DNA from: Aliidiomarina soli
Lineage (GTDB): Bacteria > Pseudomonadota > Gammaproteobacteria > Enterobacterales > Alteromonadaceae
Assembly: GCF_003986975.1 (NCBI RefSeq)
Contig: NZ_PIPO01000005.1
Span: forward strand, 1 to 64,000
Reading direction: 5' to 3'
DNA: 64,000 nt
Below the pieces are notes generated by a model, which worked only from the letters and a program-made list of their open reading frames with translations, was not told the DNA's origin and made no database searches. Positions 1-7,104 of this stretch are shown piece after piece. Position numbers and translations under genes: made by a program. Each line of letters opens with the position of its first letter. The stretch's first letter is position 1.

Positions 1-40
1 ACGTTGAAGTTACAACAGCTTGTTGAAGTTGAACCAAATT
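1..40 (+). other. End of the 23S-5S rRNA spacer
   Basis: These 40 bases precede the 5S gene and are presumably the end of the internal transcribed spacer of an rRNA operon that lies mostly outside the window. The word GTTGAAGTT occurs twice. No tRNA is visible here. Confidence 0.6.
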
Positions 41-160
41 TGTCTGGCGGCCATAGCGACGTGGAACCACCTGAATCCATTCCGAACTCAGTAGTGAAAC
101 ATGTCAGCGCCGATGGTAGTGTGGGGCTTCCCCATGTGAGAGTAGGACACCGCCAGGCAT
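41..160 (+). rRNA. rrf: 5S ribosomal RNA
   Basis: The gene starts TGTCTGGCGGCCATAGC and ends CACCGCCAGGCAT; the two ends are complementary (TGTCTGGCG with CGCCAGGCA) and form helix I. The internal CCACCTGAATCCATTCCGAA and AGTAGTGAAAC segments are typical of gammaproteobacterial 5S rRNA. At about 120 nt the length is normal. An intrinsic terminator follows at once, so this is the last gene of an rRNA operon transcribed from the left. The exact mature ends may differ by a few bases. Confidence 0.94.
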
Positions 161-171
161 CCATATAAGTC

Positions 172-202
172 AAAAAGGCCACCCATCTGGGTGGCCTTTT
201 TG
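172..202 (+). terminator. Intrinsic terminator of the rRNA operon
   Basis: The arms AAAAAGGCCACCC and GGGTGGCCTTTTT form a strong GC-rich hairpin with a 4-5 nt loop and a T-tract, 12 bases after the 5S end. The A-tract upstream would also let it work in the opposite direction. Confidence 0.88.
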
Positions 203-222
203 CTTATGGTCGCACTAAAGCA

Positions 223-358
223 GGCGCGGGGCTTGAATCTTGAATGGGTCCACAGTGGGTGGAGAGATGAACCATCCCATTCCCATTCAAGATTCAAGCC
301 CCGCGCCAGGGTTGCCCATCCACCATCGGGAGCCCATTCAAGATTCAAGCCCCGTGCG
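223..358. repeat. Three copies of a 26-bp repeat, one inverted
   Basis: Copy 1 (223-248) begins GGCGCGGGGCTTGAATCTTG. Copy 2 (282-307) is its exact reverse complement over all 26 bases. Copy 3 (333-358) has the orientation of copy 2 and matches until the last bases (CGTGCG for CGCGCC). The core TTCAAGATTCAAG contains a tandem TTCAAGA-TTCAAG. Copies 1 and 2 could form a long hairpin with a 33-nt loop. It resembles dispersed intergenic repeats (REP-like elements). I did not notice another copy elsewhere in this window. Confidence 0.85.
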
Positions 359-430
359 CGGCCGGCGAGGCCAGGGTTGCCCATCCACGCATAGGCAGCC
401 CATCCCCACACCGAGCACCATCCACGCACC
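308..430 (+). repeat. Direct repeat AGGGTTGCCCATCCA and degenerate relatives
   Basis: AGGGTTGCCCATCCA occurs after repeat copy 2 (308-322) and again after copy 3 (about 373-387), so the duplicated unit is longer than the 26-bp element. Weaker CCCATCC, CCATCCACG and CCAATCCAC words follow to about 450. The pattern suggests unit duplication followed by decay. Confidence 0.6.
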
Positions 431-552
431 GACAGCCAATCCACACCAACGTAAAAACCAGCAAATCCCCCCCTCCTCCGCTACCCTTGAATAACCACCT
501 AGATCCGCTTTCAGAACAAACCATGAATTCACCCAGGCGAACGGAGGACAGT

Positions 553-1410
553 ATGAGCCAGCAAAAGACACCACCTGCCCAGCAACAGTCTGAACAGCCA
601 GGCAAAGAGCACAAAATGCACCCCGAACCCCAGTACTTTTCTGAAGATTATAAACCCGCTGCTAAACTGGCCGGAAAGGTCGCTGTGATCACCGGTGGCG
701 ATAGTGGGATCGGCCGCGCGGTAGCTGTGCATTACGCTCAGGAGGGCGCTAAAGTAGTATTGGTTTATTTAGAGGAACATAAAGACGCCAAAGAAGCAGC
801 ACAAGCAGTTAAAGAAGTCGGCGGCGAAGTAATGACTTACTCAGGCAACCTTTCAAGCAAAGAGGTTTGCAACGATCTGATCGATAAAGTCATCCAGCGT
901 TACTCACAAATAGATGTCCTGGTTAACAATGCGGGCGAGCAGCACCCTAAAGAAAATATTGAGGATATCGCTCAGGAACAACTTGAAGAGACCTTTGGCA
1001 CCAACGTATTTGCGATGTTTTATCTCATTCAGCTCGCGGTCGCACATATGCCGAAAGGAAGTTCAATTATTAACACCACCTCAGTGACGGCTTACAAAGG
1101 CAACCCAATCTTACTCGATTATTCATCGTCAAAAGGGGCGATAACCTCCCTGACCCGTTCGCTGGCAATCAATCTCGCAGCAAAAGGGATACGGGTAAAT
1201 GGGGTCGCACCGGGACCTATCTGGACGCCGCTTATCCCCTCTACGTTTGACCAAGAAACGGTAGCTGAGTTTGGTGCTAATACGCCTATGGGCCGTCCCG
1301 GTCAGCCCTGCGAAGTGGCTCCCGCCTACGTTTATCTTGCCTGTCGGGATTCATCTTATGTCAGCGGGCAGGTAATCCATGTCAATGGCGGAACCCCAGT
1401 GAACGGTTAG
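553..1410 (+). CDS. Short-chain dehydrogenase/reductase (YghA / general-stress type)
   Basis: An NAD(P)-dependent oxidoreductase of the classical SDR family, predicted cytosolic, substrate unknown. The 285-residue protein has a Gln/Pro-rich start, the nucleotide-binding motif TGGDSGIGR (about residues 47-55), NNAG, the catalytic Tyr190 and Lys194 (YSSSK), and PGPIWTPL after it. The N-terminal segment ending HPEPQYFSEDYKPAAKLAGK is typical of the E. coli YghA and Bacillus YdaD/YhdF-like stress SDRs. The start is ATG 553, preceded by GGAGG; an upstream in-frame ATG at 523 and a further extension to 487 lack such a site. It stands alone. Confidence 0.85.
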   Translation: MSQQKTPPAQQQSEQPGKEHKMHPEPQYFSEDYKPAAKLAGKVAVITGGDSGIGRAVAVHYAQEGAKVVLVYLEEHKDAKEAAQAVKEVGGEVMTYSGNLSSKEVCNDLIDKVIQRYSQIDVLVNNAGEQHPKENIEDIAQEQLEETFGTNVFAMFYLIQLAVAHMPKGSSIINTTSVTAYKGNPILLDYSSSKGAITSLTRSLAINLAAKGIRVNGVAPGPIWTPLIPSTFDQETVAEFGANTPMGRPGQPCEVAPAYVYLACRDSSYVSGQVIHVNGGTPVNG

Positions 1411-1503
1411 TCGAATTCACTATTTATTAGTCGACTTCGCCTGTGGTTTATCGATGGTGCTAGCCCCGTGTTTTAATTCCATTTAAAATCAACAAGATAG
1501 ATT

Positions 1504-1519
1504 TGGCACGTCTTTTGTA
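1504..1519 (+). promoter_or_regulatory. Candidate sigma-54 (RpoN) promoter
   Basis: TGGCACG-N4-TTGTA fits the -24/-12 consensus (TGGCACG-N4-TTGCA) except for T in place of C in the -12 element; the spacing is exact. It lies 45 bases before the ATG of the small membrane protein at 1564. No activator site was identified. A one-off match is possible. Confidence 0.45.
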
Positions 1520-1563
1520 TTCTTAGTAACTTATCCCTATAGTTATTTGCTTTGAGAGGCTTT

Positions 1564-1857
1564 ATGCGTGGTTTTATCTTGTTCTGTTTAATACTTGCGG
1601 CACTGTTCTGGCTGGCACCCGGCGTATTGAGCGCGATTTTTGCGGGCGCCATTAGTATTACGGTTTCAGGACTTACTGCACTGATTATTGTCGGAGTCGT
1701 TATGCTGGTCGTCGGCACGGTGTTTGGCAGTCTGTTGCTGGCAGGCATTGCGGGCGCTATAGCCTTACTATTTGTTGGCTTCAGCCTGCTTTGGCCATTG
1801 TTACTGGTCTTCCTTTTAATCTGGTTGTTGACGCGGGATCGTACCCAACACGCATAA
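1564..1857 (+). CDS. Small hydrophobic membrane protein, unknown function
   Basis: A 97-residue protein that is almost wholly hydrophobic: about three membrane segments (roughly residues 3-28, 33-58 and 60-90) rich in Gly, Ala, Val and Leu, ending in a short charged tail (TRDRTQHA). The start is ATG 1564 with GAGAGG upstream; an in-frame TTG at 1552 is less likely. I do not recognise the family. Size and topology recall PspG, and a sigma-54-like site lies upstream as it does in psp operons, but I see no convincing sequence match, so this is only an analogy. It is monocistronic. Confidence 0.7.
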   Translation: MRGFILFCLILAALFWLAPGVLSAIFAGAISITVSGLTALIIVGVVMLVVGTVFGSLLLAGIAGAIALLFVGFSLLWPLLLVFLLIWLLTRDRTQHA

Positions 1858-1909
1858 TCTCAGGTAGAGTAGCCTACTAACGAGTCTACCCTACGCCAAT
1901 GAGGAATTT

Positions 1910-2380
1910 ATGCGTCACTATTTTAGTCAAATGATCCAACGCGTTTTGTCGTCTGCAGCCTTGCTAATGGTTATAGTAATGGGTCTGCTGGGCCCTGTGC
2001 AGGCCGCTGAAACGATAGAGGTTGAAAGCTTTTGGTTGCGTGAGTCTGTCCCCGGAGCTGAGAATGGAGCCGGCTTCGGCGAGATTCGAAATACTGGCAG
2101 CGAGGACGTTTCAATTGTTGCGGCGGAGTCATCCATCGCATCCTCTCTTGAGTTGCATCAACATGTACACCGTCACAATGGACAGATGGCAATGGAACAA
2201 CTGGATGCGCTGGTTATTCCTGCCGGAGGCTCGGTTACTCTGCAGCCGGGCGGTTATCACTTAATGCTGATGCAGCTGAAATCTCCTTTGCGGGTTGGTC
2301 AGTCACATACCCTTGAGCTGCGCTTATCTACAGGCGAAACGTTAACCGTTGAGGCTGAGGTTCACCCTTTAGTCCGATGA
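1910..2380 (+). CDS. PCuAC family periplasmic copper chaperone
   Basis: A 156-residue exported protein of the PCuAC (DUF461) family, which carries Cu(I) in the periplasm, usually for the CuA or CuB site of cytochrome c oxidase. Residues 1-32 form a Sec signal peptide ending VQAAE. The metal motif is visible: His in LELHQHVHRHNGQMAMEQ, then Met residues, then HLMLMQL near residues 119-125, the usual His-x(n)-Met...His-x-Met layout. No Sco or oxidase gene is adjacent. A GAGGAATTT site precedes ATG 1910. Confidence 0.88.
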   Translation: MRHYFSQMIQRVLSSAALLMVIVMGLLGPVQAAETIEVESFWLRESVPGAENGAGFGEIRNTGSEDVSIVAAESSIASSLELHQHVHRHNGQMAMEQLDALVIPAGGSVTLQPGGYHLMLMQLKSPLRVGQSHTLELRLSTGETLTVEAEVHPLVR

Positions 2381-2502
2381 AATTTGTTTAACCTACTTCA
2401 CCATACGTATACAATGGACTTTGCATACATTTAACACTATGCGATTGAGAAGTAGTCTGCGTCAGGCAGTCGGGAATAAAAATAGTTAATAAAGGATGAC
2501 CA

Positions 2503-3222
2503 ATGAAAAATTTAATAGTCGGCTCAATCGTCGCGCTCTCAGCAGCGATGGCAAGTCAACCAGCCAATGCCGCATTGTTATTCGATGTGTATGGGGAAGC
2601 ACAATATTGGATGACAGATGTTTCCGGTGGCTACGGCAATGATGAAAACTTTAATGATTTCCAATTGAGCGATGAAAACCAGACTCGCCTGTCGTTGGCA
2701 TTTCAGCATCCAGTACCTTTGATTCCGAATATCCGTATCGAAACCCAGGATATGAGTTCTTACGAGGAATTCGATGGCACCGAAGACGCTGCCAGCTCGC
2801 CTGCTGAACTCGATTTATCACACGATACACTGACACTGTATTACACCTTCCTCGATAACACCCTGGTCCGTCTGCATGCGGGTGTCGCCGCCAAGCGCTT
2901 TAACGGCTTCGTAACGGATCGTGATGGTAACTCGTGGGATTTAGATGAGACCATACCAACTGCTTATGCAATGGTCGGTACCGGTTTACCTTTCAGTGGG
3001 TTGAGCGTTTACGCACGAGGCCACTTACTAGCGATCGACGACAGCTCGTTGCGTGACATTGAAGCGGGTATTCAGTATCGCCTGTTCAGTGCGGGTGGCT
3101 TATTAGATGGAAACATCCAGGTCGGTTACCGTTCGTTCAGCGTTGAATTTGACAATGTAGCTGGCCTGTACAGCGATGTTGAGTTCAAAGGTCCGTTCGT
3201 AGGTTTTCAACTGCACTTCTAA
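2503..3222 (+). CDS. TIGR04219-like outer-membrane beta-barrel protein
   Basis: A 239-residue protein with a signal peptide (residues 1-23, cleavage after PANA) followed by alternating amphipathic strands (LLFDVYGEAQYW, TLTLYYTFLD, IQVGYRSFSVEF) and a C-terminal Phe (VGFQLHF), the usual Bam recognition end. This matches the TIGR04219 family of outer-membrane proteins common in Shewanella, Vibrio and relatives; its cargo is unknown. AAAGGATG precedes ATG 2503. It converges with the TIGR03899-like gene. Confidence 0.8.
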   Translation: MKNLIVGSIVALSAAMASQPANAALLFDVYGEAQYWMTDVSGGYGNDENFNDFQLSDENQTRLSLAFQHPVPLIPNIRIETQDMSSYEEFDGTEDAASSPAELDLSHDTLTLYYTFLDNTLVRLHAGVAAKRFNGFVTDRDGNSWDLDETIPTAYAMVGTGLPFSGLSVYARGHLLAIDDSSLRDIEAGIQYRLFSAGGLLDGNIQVGYRSFSVEFDNVAGLYSDVEFKGPFVGFQLHF

Positions 3223-3235
3223 TACCTGCGTGACC

Positions 3236-3273
3236 TTCACTGAGCGTGCGAAGATTAGCGTACGCTCAGTGAA
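3236..3273. terminator. Perfect 12-bp inverted repeat between convergent genes
   Basis: TTCACTGAGCGT (3236-3247) and ACGCTCAGTGAA (3262-3273) are exact inverse copies 14 nt apart. The right arm overlaps the last codons of the minus-strand gene. There is no T-tract on either side, so if it ends transcripts it is not a canonical intrinsic terminator; it may act as a 3' stabilising hairpin for both messages. Confidence 0.5.
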
Positions 3274-4175
3274 AAGTCGCGGCTAAAATGGTCTTCAACC
3301 AGGCCCAGATAAGGGGTTTGCGGAGCGCTGGGAATGAGTTTTAGCAGCTCCTCACCTTGCGCAGTAAATTTATGGTAGGTCATTACCAAACCGCGACGTT
3401 GAGCGGTTAACTCCAGCACTTTCTCTCCGTAGTTAAGCTTAACGCTCTGTCCTTTAGTCAGCTCTCCGCTCTCAATAGTACTCGGATACATAATGTCGAG
3501 TTGACTTAGTGTCAGCAGATCCGGATAGCTTAACCCTGCGCGAGCGATATTCAGCTGGACTGGTTTATCGAGCGTGAGGTACGTAAATAAACTGGGTCGT
3601 CGATAATAGCCAGTTATTATTTTATAGCTTAAATGCAGCGGGTCGTATGCAGTCAGCCCTTGTGCCCGACGTAATACATCGGCTTCGCGACTGGTAAGCT
3701 GACGTAAGGTCGTAATGGAACGTAGCGAAAAACTACCAGGACGCGCACTTTCGGACGCCAGGATCTTTGCCCAGAGCTTCTGCATCGACGGATTCGAAAT
3801 ATCCTCTGCCTGGGCGACGAAACTTTGTAGCCAGTCAAGGTCGAGTTCGTCTCCGCTCATTTTGTCAGGCGCAAAATCCAGTGCCTGCTTGAAAATACGC
3901 TCTAAATTATCCTGGCGTCGTCGTTCGCGTTGTTGCAGTCGGCTTTTCAAACGCGACTGCACCGTCGTCTCGCTGGACATCCCCAGTTCCTGATAATTGA
4001 TCCCAAGGCAGCGGAAGCTGCGAACCAGTTGGTCGCGACTTGAACCAATCGCTTTTCGCGTTTCAGAACGTTTGCTTGCCGGTATTGCTTTGCTCTCCTG
4101 ATTTGCTTTACTGGCTTTCACGCCCCGCACTTTGGGAACCGTTGTCGCGCGCTCAAGTCTGGATACTCGTGTCAT
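3255..4175 (-). CDS. TIGR03899-like conserved protein, unknown function
   Basis: A 306-residue protein without signal peptide. The first about 50 residues are basic and Ser/Lys/Arg-rich. A helical charged region follows (SRLKSRLQQRERRRQDNLER), then the conserved segment around WLQSFVAQAEDISNPSMQKLWAKILASE, and a C-terminal domain with YHKFTAQGEELLKLIP that looks winged-helix-like. The central segment recalls DUF2806, and the whole resembles the gammaproteobacterial TIGR03899 family, whose role is unknown. GAGGAACGA before ATG 4175 supports the long start. It is divergent from the EAL regulator. Confidence 0.65.
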   Translation of the reverse strand: MTRVSRLERATTVPKVRGVKASKANQESKAIPASKRSETRKAIGSSRDQLVRSFRCLGINYQELGMSSETTVQSRLKSRLQQRERRRQDNLERIFKQALDFAPDKMSGDELDLDWLQSFVAQAEDISNPSMQKLWAKILASESARPGSFSLRSITTLRQLTSREADVLRRAQGLTAYDPLHLSYKIITGYYRRPSLFTYLTLDKPVQLNIARAGLSYPDLLTLSQLDIMYPSTIESGELTKGQSVKLNYGEKVLELTAQRRGLVMTYHKFTAQGEELLKLIPSAPQTPYLGLVEDHFSRDFSLSVR

Positions 4176-4252
4176 TCGTTCCTCGGGAATTTACCTGGAT
4201 CATCCGTATAGTATCGGCTGGATTGGATAAAGTCTTGAGTGAATTTCGTGCA

Positions 4253-4284
4253 AAGACAGACCAGCCATTTTTACTATCTATAAT
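4253..4284 (+). promoter_or_regulatory. Candidate sigma-70 promoter of the REC-GGDEF-EAL gene
   Basis: A perfect TATAAT lies at 4279-4284. The only -35-like word is AAGACA (4253-4258), at a long 20-nt spacing, so the -10 is the stronger evidence. It lies 83 nt before ATG 4368. Confidence 0.4.
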
Positions 4285-4367
4285 GCGACTTTTGGTTTAC
4301 ATTGAAAATCAAACATATTATTTACAAATGCGGTGGTGCTGTTGAAAAAGCACTGGGGTAATCGTAG

Positions 4368-6569
4368 ATGAACGACACGGATGAAAAACTAGTTTTTGCC
4401 CAAGAGCGTAGCGTGTCAGCCCAAAGCACGCAGCACAAACAGCCTTGGATAGTATTAATAGTTGATGACGATGATGAAATCCACTCGGTGACCAAACTGG
4501 CGTTGTCCGGTGTGACGCTGGATAATAAACCTCTTCGCTTTGTGCATGCTTATAGCGCAGCAGAAGCGTTGCAATGTTTGCAGTCAACGCCTGATATTGC
4601 CATGGTTTTACTTGATGTGGTGATGGAAACCGACGATGCCGGGTTACGGGCGGCAAAAGCGATTCGTGAAGATCTCGAAAATGATGAGGTACGAATTGTC
4701 CTTCGTACCGGCCAGCCAGGGTATGCCCCGGAAGAACGGGTTATTCTTCAGTACGATATTAATGACTATAAAACGAAAACGGATCTGACCAGGGCCAAGT
4801 TGCTGACTACGGTCATCTCATCGCTGCGTTCCTACCAGCAGATCCGCACTATTAATGAAAGCCGCCGGGGCCTTGAAAAGATAGTCAACGCTGCTGCCAA
4901 TTTGATGGAGCGGCATTCGATTTATAACTTTTCCGAAGGTGTAGTGACACAACTGGCGTCGTTGCTAGGTTTAAAACCCGAAGGTCTGCTTTGTGTACGG
5001 CAACTGGATGCACAGAATGATATTCTCGTGCTCGGTGCCGCCGGGCATTTTGCAAAGGGCATTCAACAACCCCTCGAGTCCATAGAGAGCCCATTCATTG
5101 TGAACGCGGTGCGTCGCTGCCTGGAGCGCAGAGAACATTTGTTCCTGGATGACGCCAGCGTGTTTTATATTGACGCAAAAGGGATTCAGGCCGCTGCTTT
5201 TATAGAAAGCAGTGAGCAGCTAAGCGACGTCAACCAAAAATTAATCCAGTTGTTTTTGGCAAACATTGCCATCGGTTTTGAAAACGTAAAGCTATTTGAA
5301 GACCTGCGCACTGCCGCTTACAAAGATAGTCTTACCGGATTGGCAAACCGTGCTGAGTTTATCCGTCAGCTCGACAGTGCGCTCGCAGATGGCGAGGACT
5401 TTGTGGTCGCAATTACTGATATAAACCATTTTTCAGATGTAAACGATGCGCTCGGGCAGGATGTTGGCAATAAACTGATTCAGGCAGTTGGTAACCACCT
5501 CGCAGTGCAATTTCCGCCTCCTTCGTTAGTGGCAAGAATTAGTGCCGATGTATTCGGTATTTTAAGTCGTCCTAAGGGCGTGACCCCGGATAGCATGCGC
5601 GATTCCTTTGTGGAACCTTTCACCGTCGATGAGCATCGCATCCCAGTATTAATGACCACCGGCTTTTCTAACAAACATCAGGCCCTGGATGGATTGGACG
5701 CTCTGAAACAGGCATATATTGCGTTGAAGAATGCGAAGAATCATCGTATCGAAGCGAATGCTTTTTATCACCCAAGTATGCAGGCGGAAACAGAACGCAG
5801 GCTGGATCTGGTACGCAATCTGCGCAGCGATTTCCTTCAGCGTCGTTTGCAGCTGTGGTTCCAGCCTCAGATTGAACTAGGGACGGGACGGCTGGTTGGG
5901 GTCGAAGCGTTGCTGCGCTGGCCGCAGGCAGATGGAAGTTTTATAGCGCCAGATATTTTCATTCCGCTCGCTGAGTATTCGGGTTTGATTCTGGATATAG
6001 GGCACTGGGTGCTTGAACAAGCCTGCCAGGCGATGAACGAAATAGCGGGTGACGTTTGTGATGACTTTCGAATGGCAGTCAATGTCTCTGTGCCGCAGTT
6101 CAGACAGAACAACTTTGCGGGTGAGGTAGCCGAAGTATTGGCCAGACATCAGGTGCCGGCACAACGACTGGAGGTCGAGATTACCGAATCCATCGTTATG
6201 GATGATCCGAACCTGGTTGCCCGGGTACTGCAACAACTGAAGGCACAGGGTGTGCGCATTGCAATTGACGATTTTGGAGTCGGCTTTTCTTCTTTAAGTT
6301 ACGTTCAGCGGTTGCCTTTAGATAAGCTTAAAATTGACCGCGAATTTGTGCGTTCTGCGCATACCCATAGTGGTGCGGTCATAATCGAGACGATTATTAA
6401 TATGGGTCATCGGCTTGGTCTGCAAACGCTCGCGGAAGGCATTGAAACCGAGGCTCAGGCCGATTACTTCCGCCAGTTGCAGGTCCAGCAGGCGCAGGGG
6501 TATCTCTACGCCAAGGCGATGAACCTGGAAGCGTTGAGAGCTTATGTAGCAGCGAACCCATGCGTGTAA
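4368..6569 (+). CDS. Response regulator with DUF3369, degenerate GGDEF and EAL domains
   Basis: A 733-residue c-di-GMP regulator, predicted cytosolic. REC domain (about 27-150) has the acidic pocket DDDDE and phosphoacceptor Asp83 (LLDVVME). A DUF3369-type sensory domain follows (about 155-310, from LEKIVNAAANLMERHS). The GGDEF domain (about 320-480) has SADVF where GGDEF is expected (about residues 389-393), so cyclase activity is unlikely. The EAL domain (about 490-725) keeps EALLRW, NVS, EITES, DDFGVG, KIDRE, AEGIE and QGY, so it should be an active phosphodiesterase. No histidine kinase lies beside it; it probably responds to an orphan kinase. Confidence 0.9.
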   Translation: MNDTDEKLVFAQERSVSAQSTQHKQPWIVLIVDDDDEIHSVTKLALSGVTLDNKPLRFVHAYSAAEALQCLQSTPDIAMVLLDVVMETDDAGLRAAKAIREDLENDEVRIVLRTGQPGYAPEERVILQYDINDYKTKTDLTRAKLLTTVISSLRSYQQIRTINESRRGLEKIVNAAANLMERHSIYNFSEGVVTQLASLLGLKPEGLLCVRQLDAQNDILVLGAAGHFAKGIQQPLESIESPFIVNAVRRCLERREHLFLDDASVFYIDAKGIQAAAFIESSEQLSDVNQKLIQLFLANIAIGFENVKLFEDLRTAAYKDSLTGLANRAEFIRQLDSALADGEDFVVAITDINHFSDVNDALGQDVGNKLIQAVGNHLAVQFPPPSLVARISADVFGILSRPKGVTPDSMRDSFVEPFTVDEHRIPVLMTTGFSNKHQALDGLDALKQAYIALKNAKNHRIEANAFYHPSMQAETERRLDLVRNLRSDFLQRRLQLWFQPQIELGTGRLVGVEALLRWPQADGSFIAPDIFIPLAEYSGLILDIGHWVLEQACQAMNEIAGDVCDDFRMAVNVSVPQFRQNNFAGEVAEVLARHQVPAQRLEVEITESIVMDDPNLVARVLQQLKAQGVRIAIDDFGVGFSSLSYVQRLPLDKLKIDREFVRSAHTHSGAVIIETIINMGHRLGLQTLAEGIETEAQADYFRQLQVQQAQGYLYAKAMNLEALRAYVAANPCV

Positions 6570-6603
6570 TACCCCTGTGCAGGCGTAATCACGGGTCGAG
6601 GCG

Positions 6604-7104
6604 CTAGAAGTAGGAGACTACTTCGGTAGCCTCGATGATGTAGCCGGTAACGGCAATATCACTTTCGCTACGATCAACCTTGATAGTACCTTCCACCCAG
6701 ACGGCGTCATAGGTAGTCGCATAGGGTACGCCTTCGGGAAAACGAACGTGGATAATCTGGTTTGGCGGTGGTGGCGGGACATGAATGCAGGCGCCAAAAT
6801 AGGGAACCAACAGGAACTCAGTCACACTCCGATCATCACCTTCCAATTGCACGACATAGCCAGGAATACGCACAGTCTGGCCATCCAGCTCTTCTACCAC
6901 AGGGGCATCTAAATTGGTTTGTACCTGAGCGTCAGGATTCTGTTCGTAGAATGCCCGGCTGCGCACGGCGGGCGGCTGCCAACCTTCAGGCTTGAGATCA
7001 TTCCATTCGAGGGTGCGAGCGTCATTGGCCAGTGTGACCTGACTGAATGCAGCCAACACGGTTGTCAGCGTTAACAGGGTCGAAATGGACGCGAGTTTTA
7101 TCAT
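6604..7104 (-). CDS. DUF3299 periplasmic protein of the transport cassette
   Basis: A 166-residue exported protein: signal peptide about 1-26 (ending TLANDA), then a DUF3299 domain with the hallmark FGACIHVPPPPPNQ and a terminal strand region (AVTGYIIEATEV). Function is unknown; the Cys-His-Pro-rich segment looks like a binding site. Its ATG overlaps the permease stop (ATGA), so it is translationally coupled to the ABC transporter. As I recall, DUF3299 genes accompany the same ATPase-permease pair in the V. cholerae zrg and P. aeruginosa PA4063-PA4066 zinc-regulated operons. Confidence 0.8.
   Translation of the reverse strand: MIKLASISTLLTLTTVLAAFSQVTLANDARTLEWNDLKPEGWQPPAVRSRAFYEQNPDAQVQTNLDAPVVEELDGQTVRIPGYVVQLEGDDRSVTEFLLVPYFGACIHVPPPPPNQIIHVRFPEGVPYATTYDAVWVEGTIKVDRSESDIAVTGYIIEATEVVSYF

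Larger units (their letters stand above)
203..552. other. Gene-free stretch with repeats between 5S rRNA and the SDR gene
   Basis: Apart from the repeats listed separately I see no gene here. Short open frames exist on both strands, but they run through the repeats, contain low-complexity peptides and lack ribosome binding sites. The right part (about 390-480) is C-rich with recurring CCATCCAC and CCAATCCAC words. A promoter for the SDR gene must lie in roughly 430-540, but no clear -35/-10 pair stands out. Confidence 0.6.

Noticed and set aside
88-614. Several open frames on both strands across the 5S gene and the repeat region
   Set aside because: They read through rRNA, terminator and repeats, contain duplicated low-complexity peptides and lack ribosome binding sites.
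5520-5550. Possible frameshift in the GGDEF motif
   Set aside because: The frame is continuous and flanking GGDEF-domain sequence is intact; the motif is substituted, not broken.
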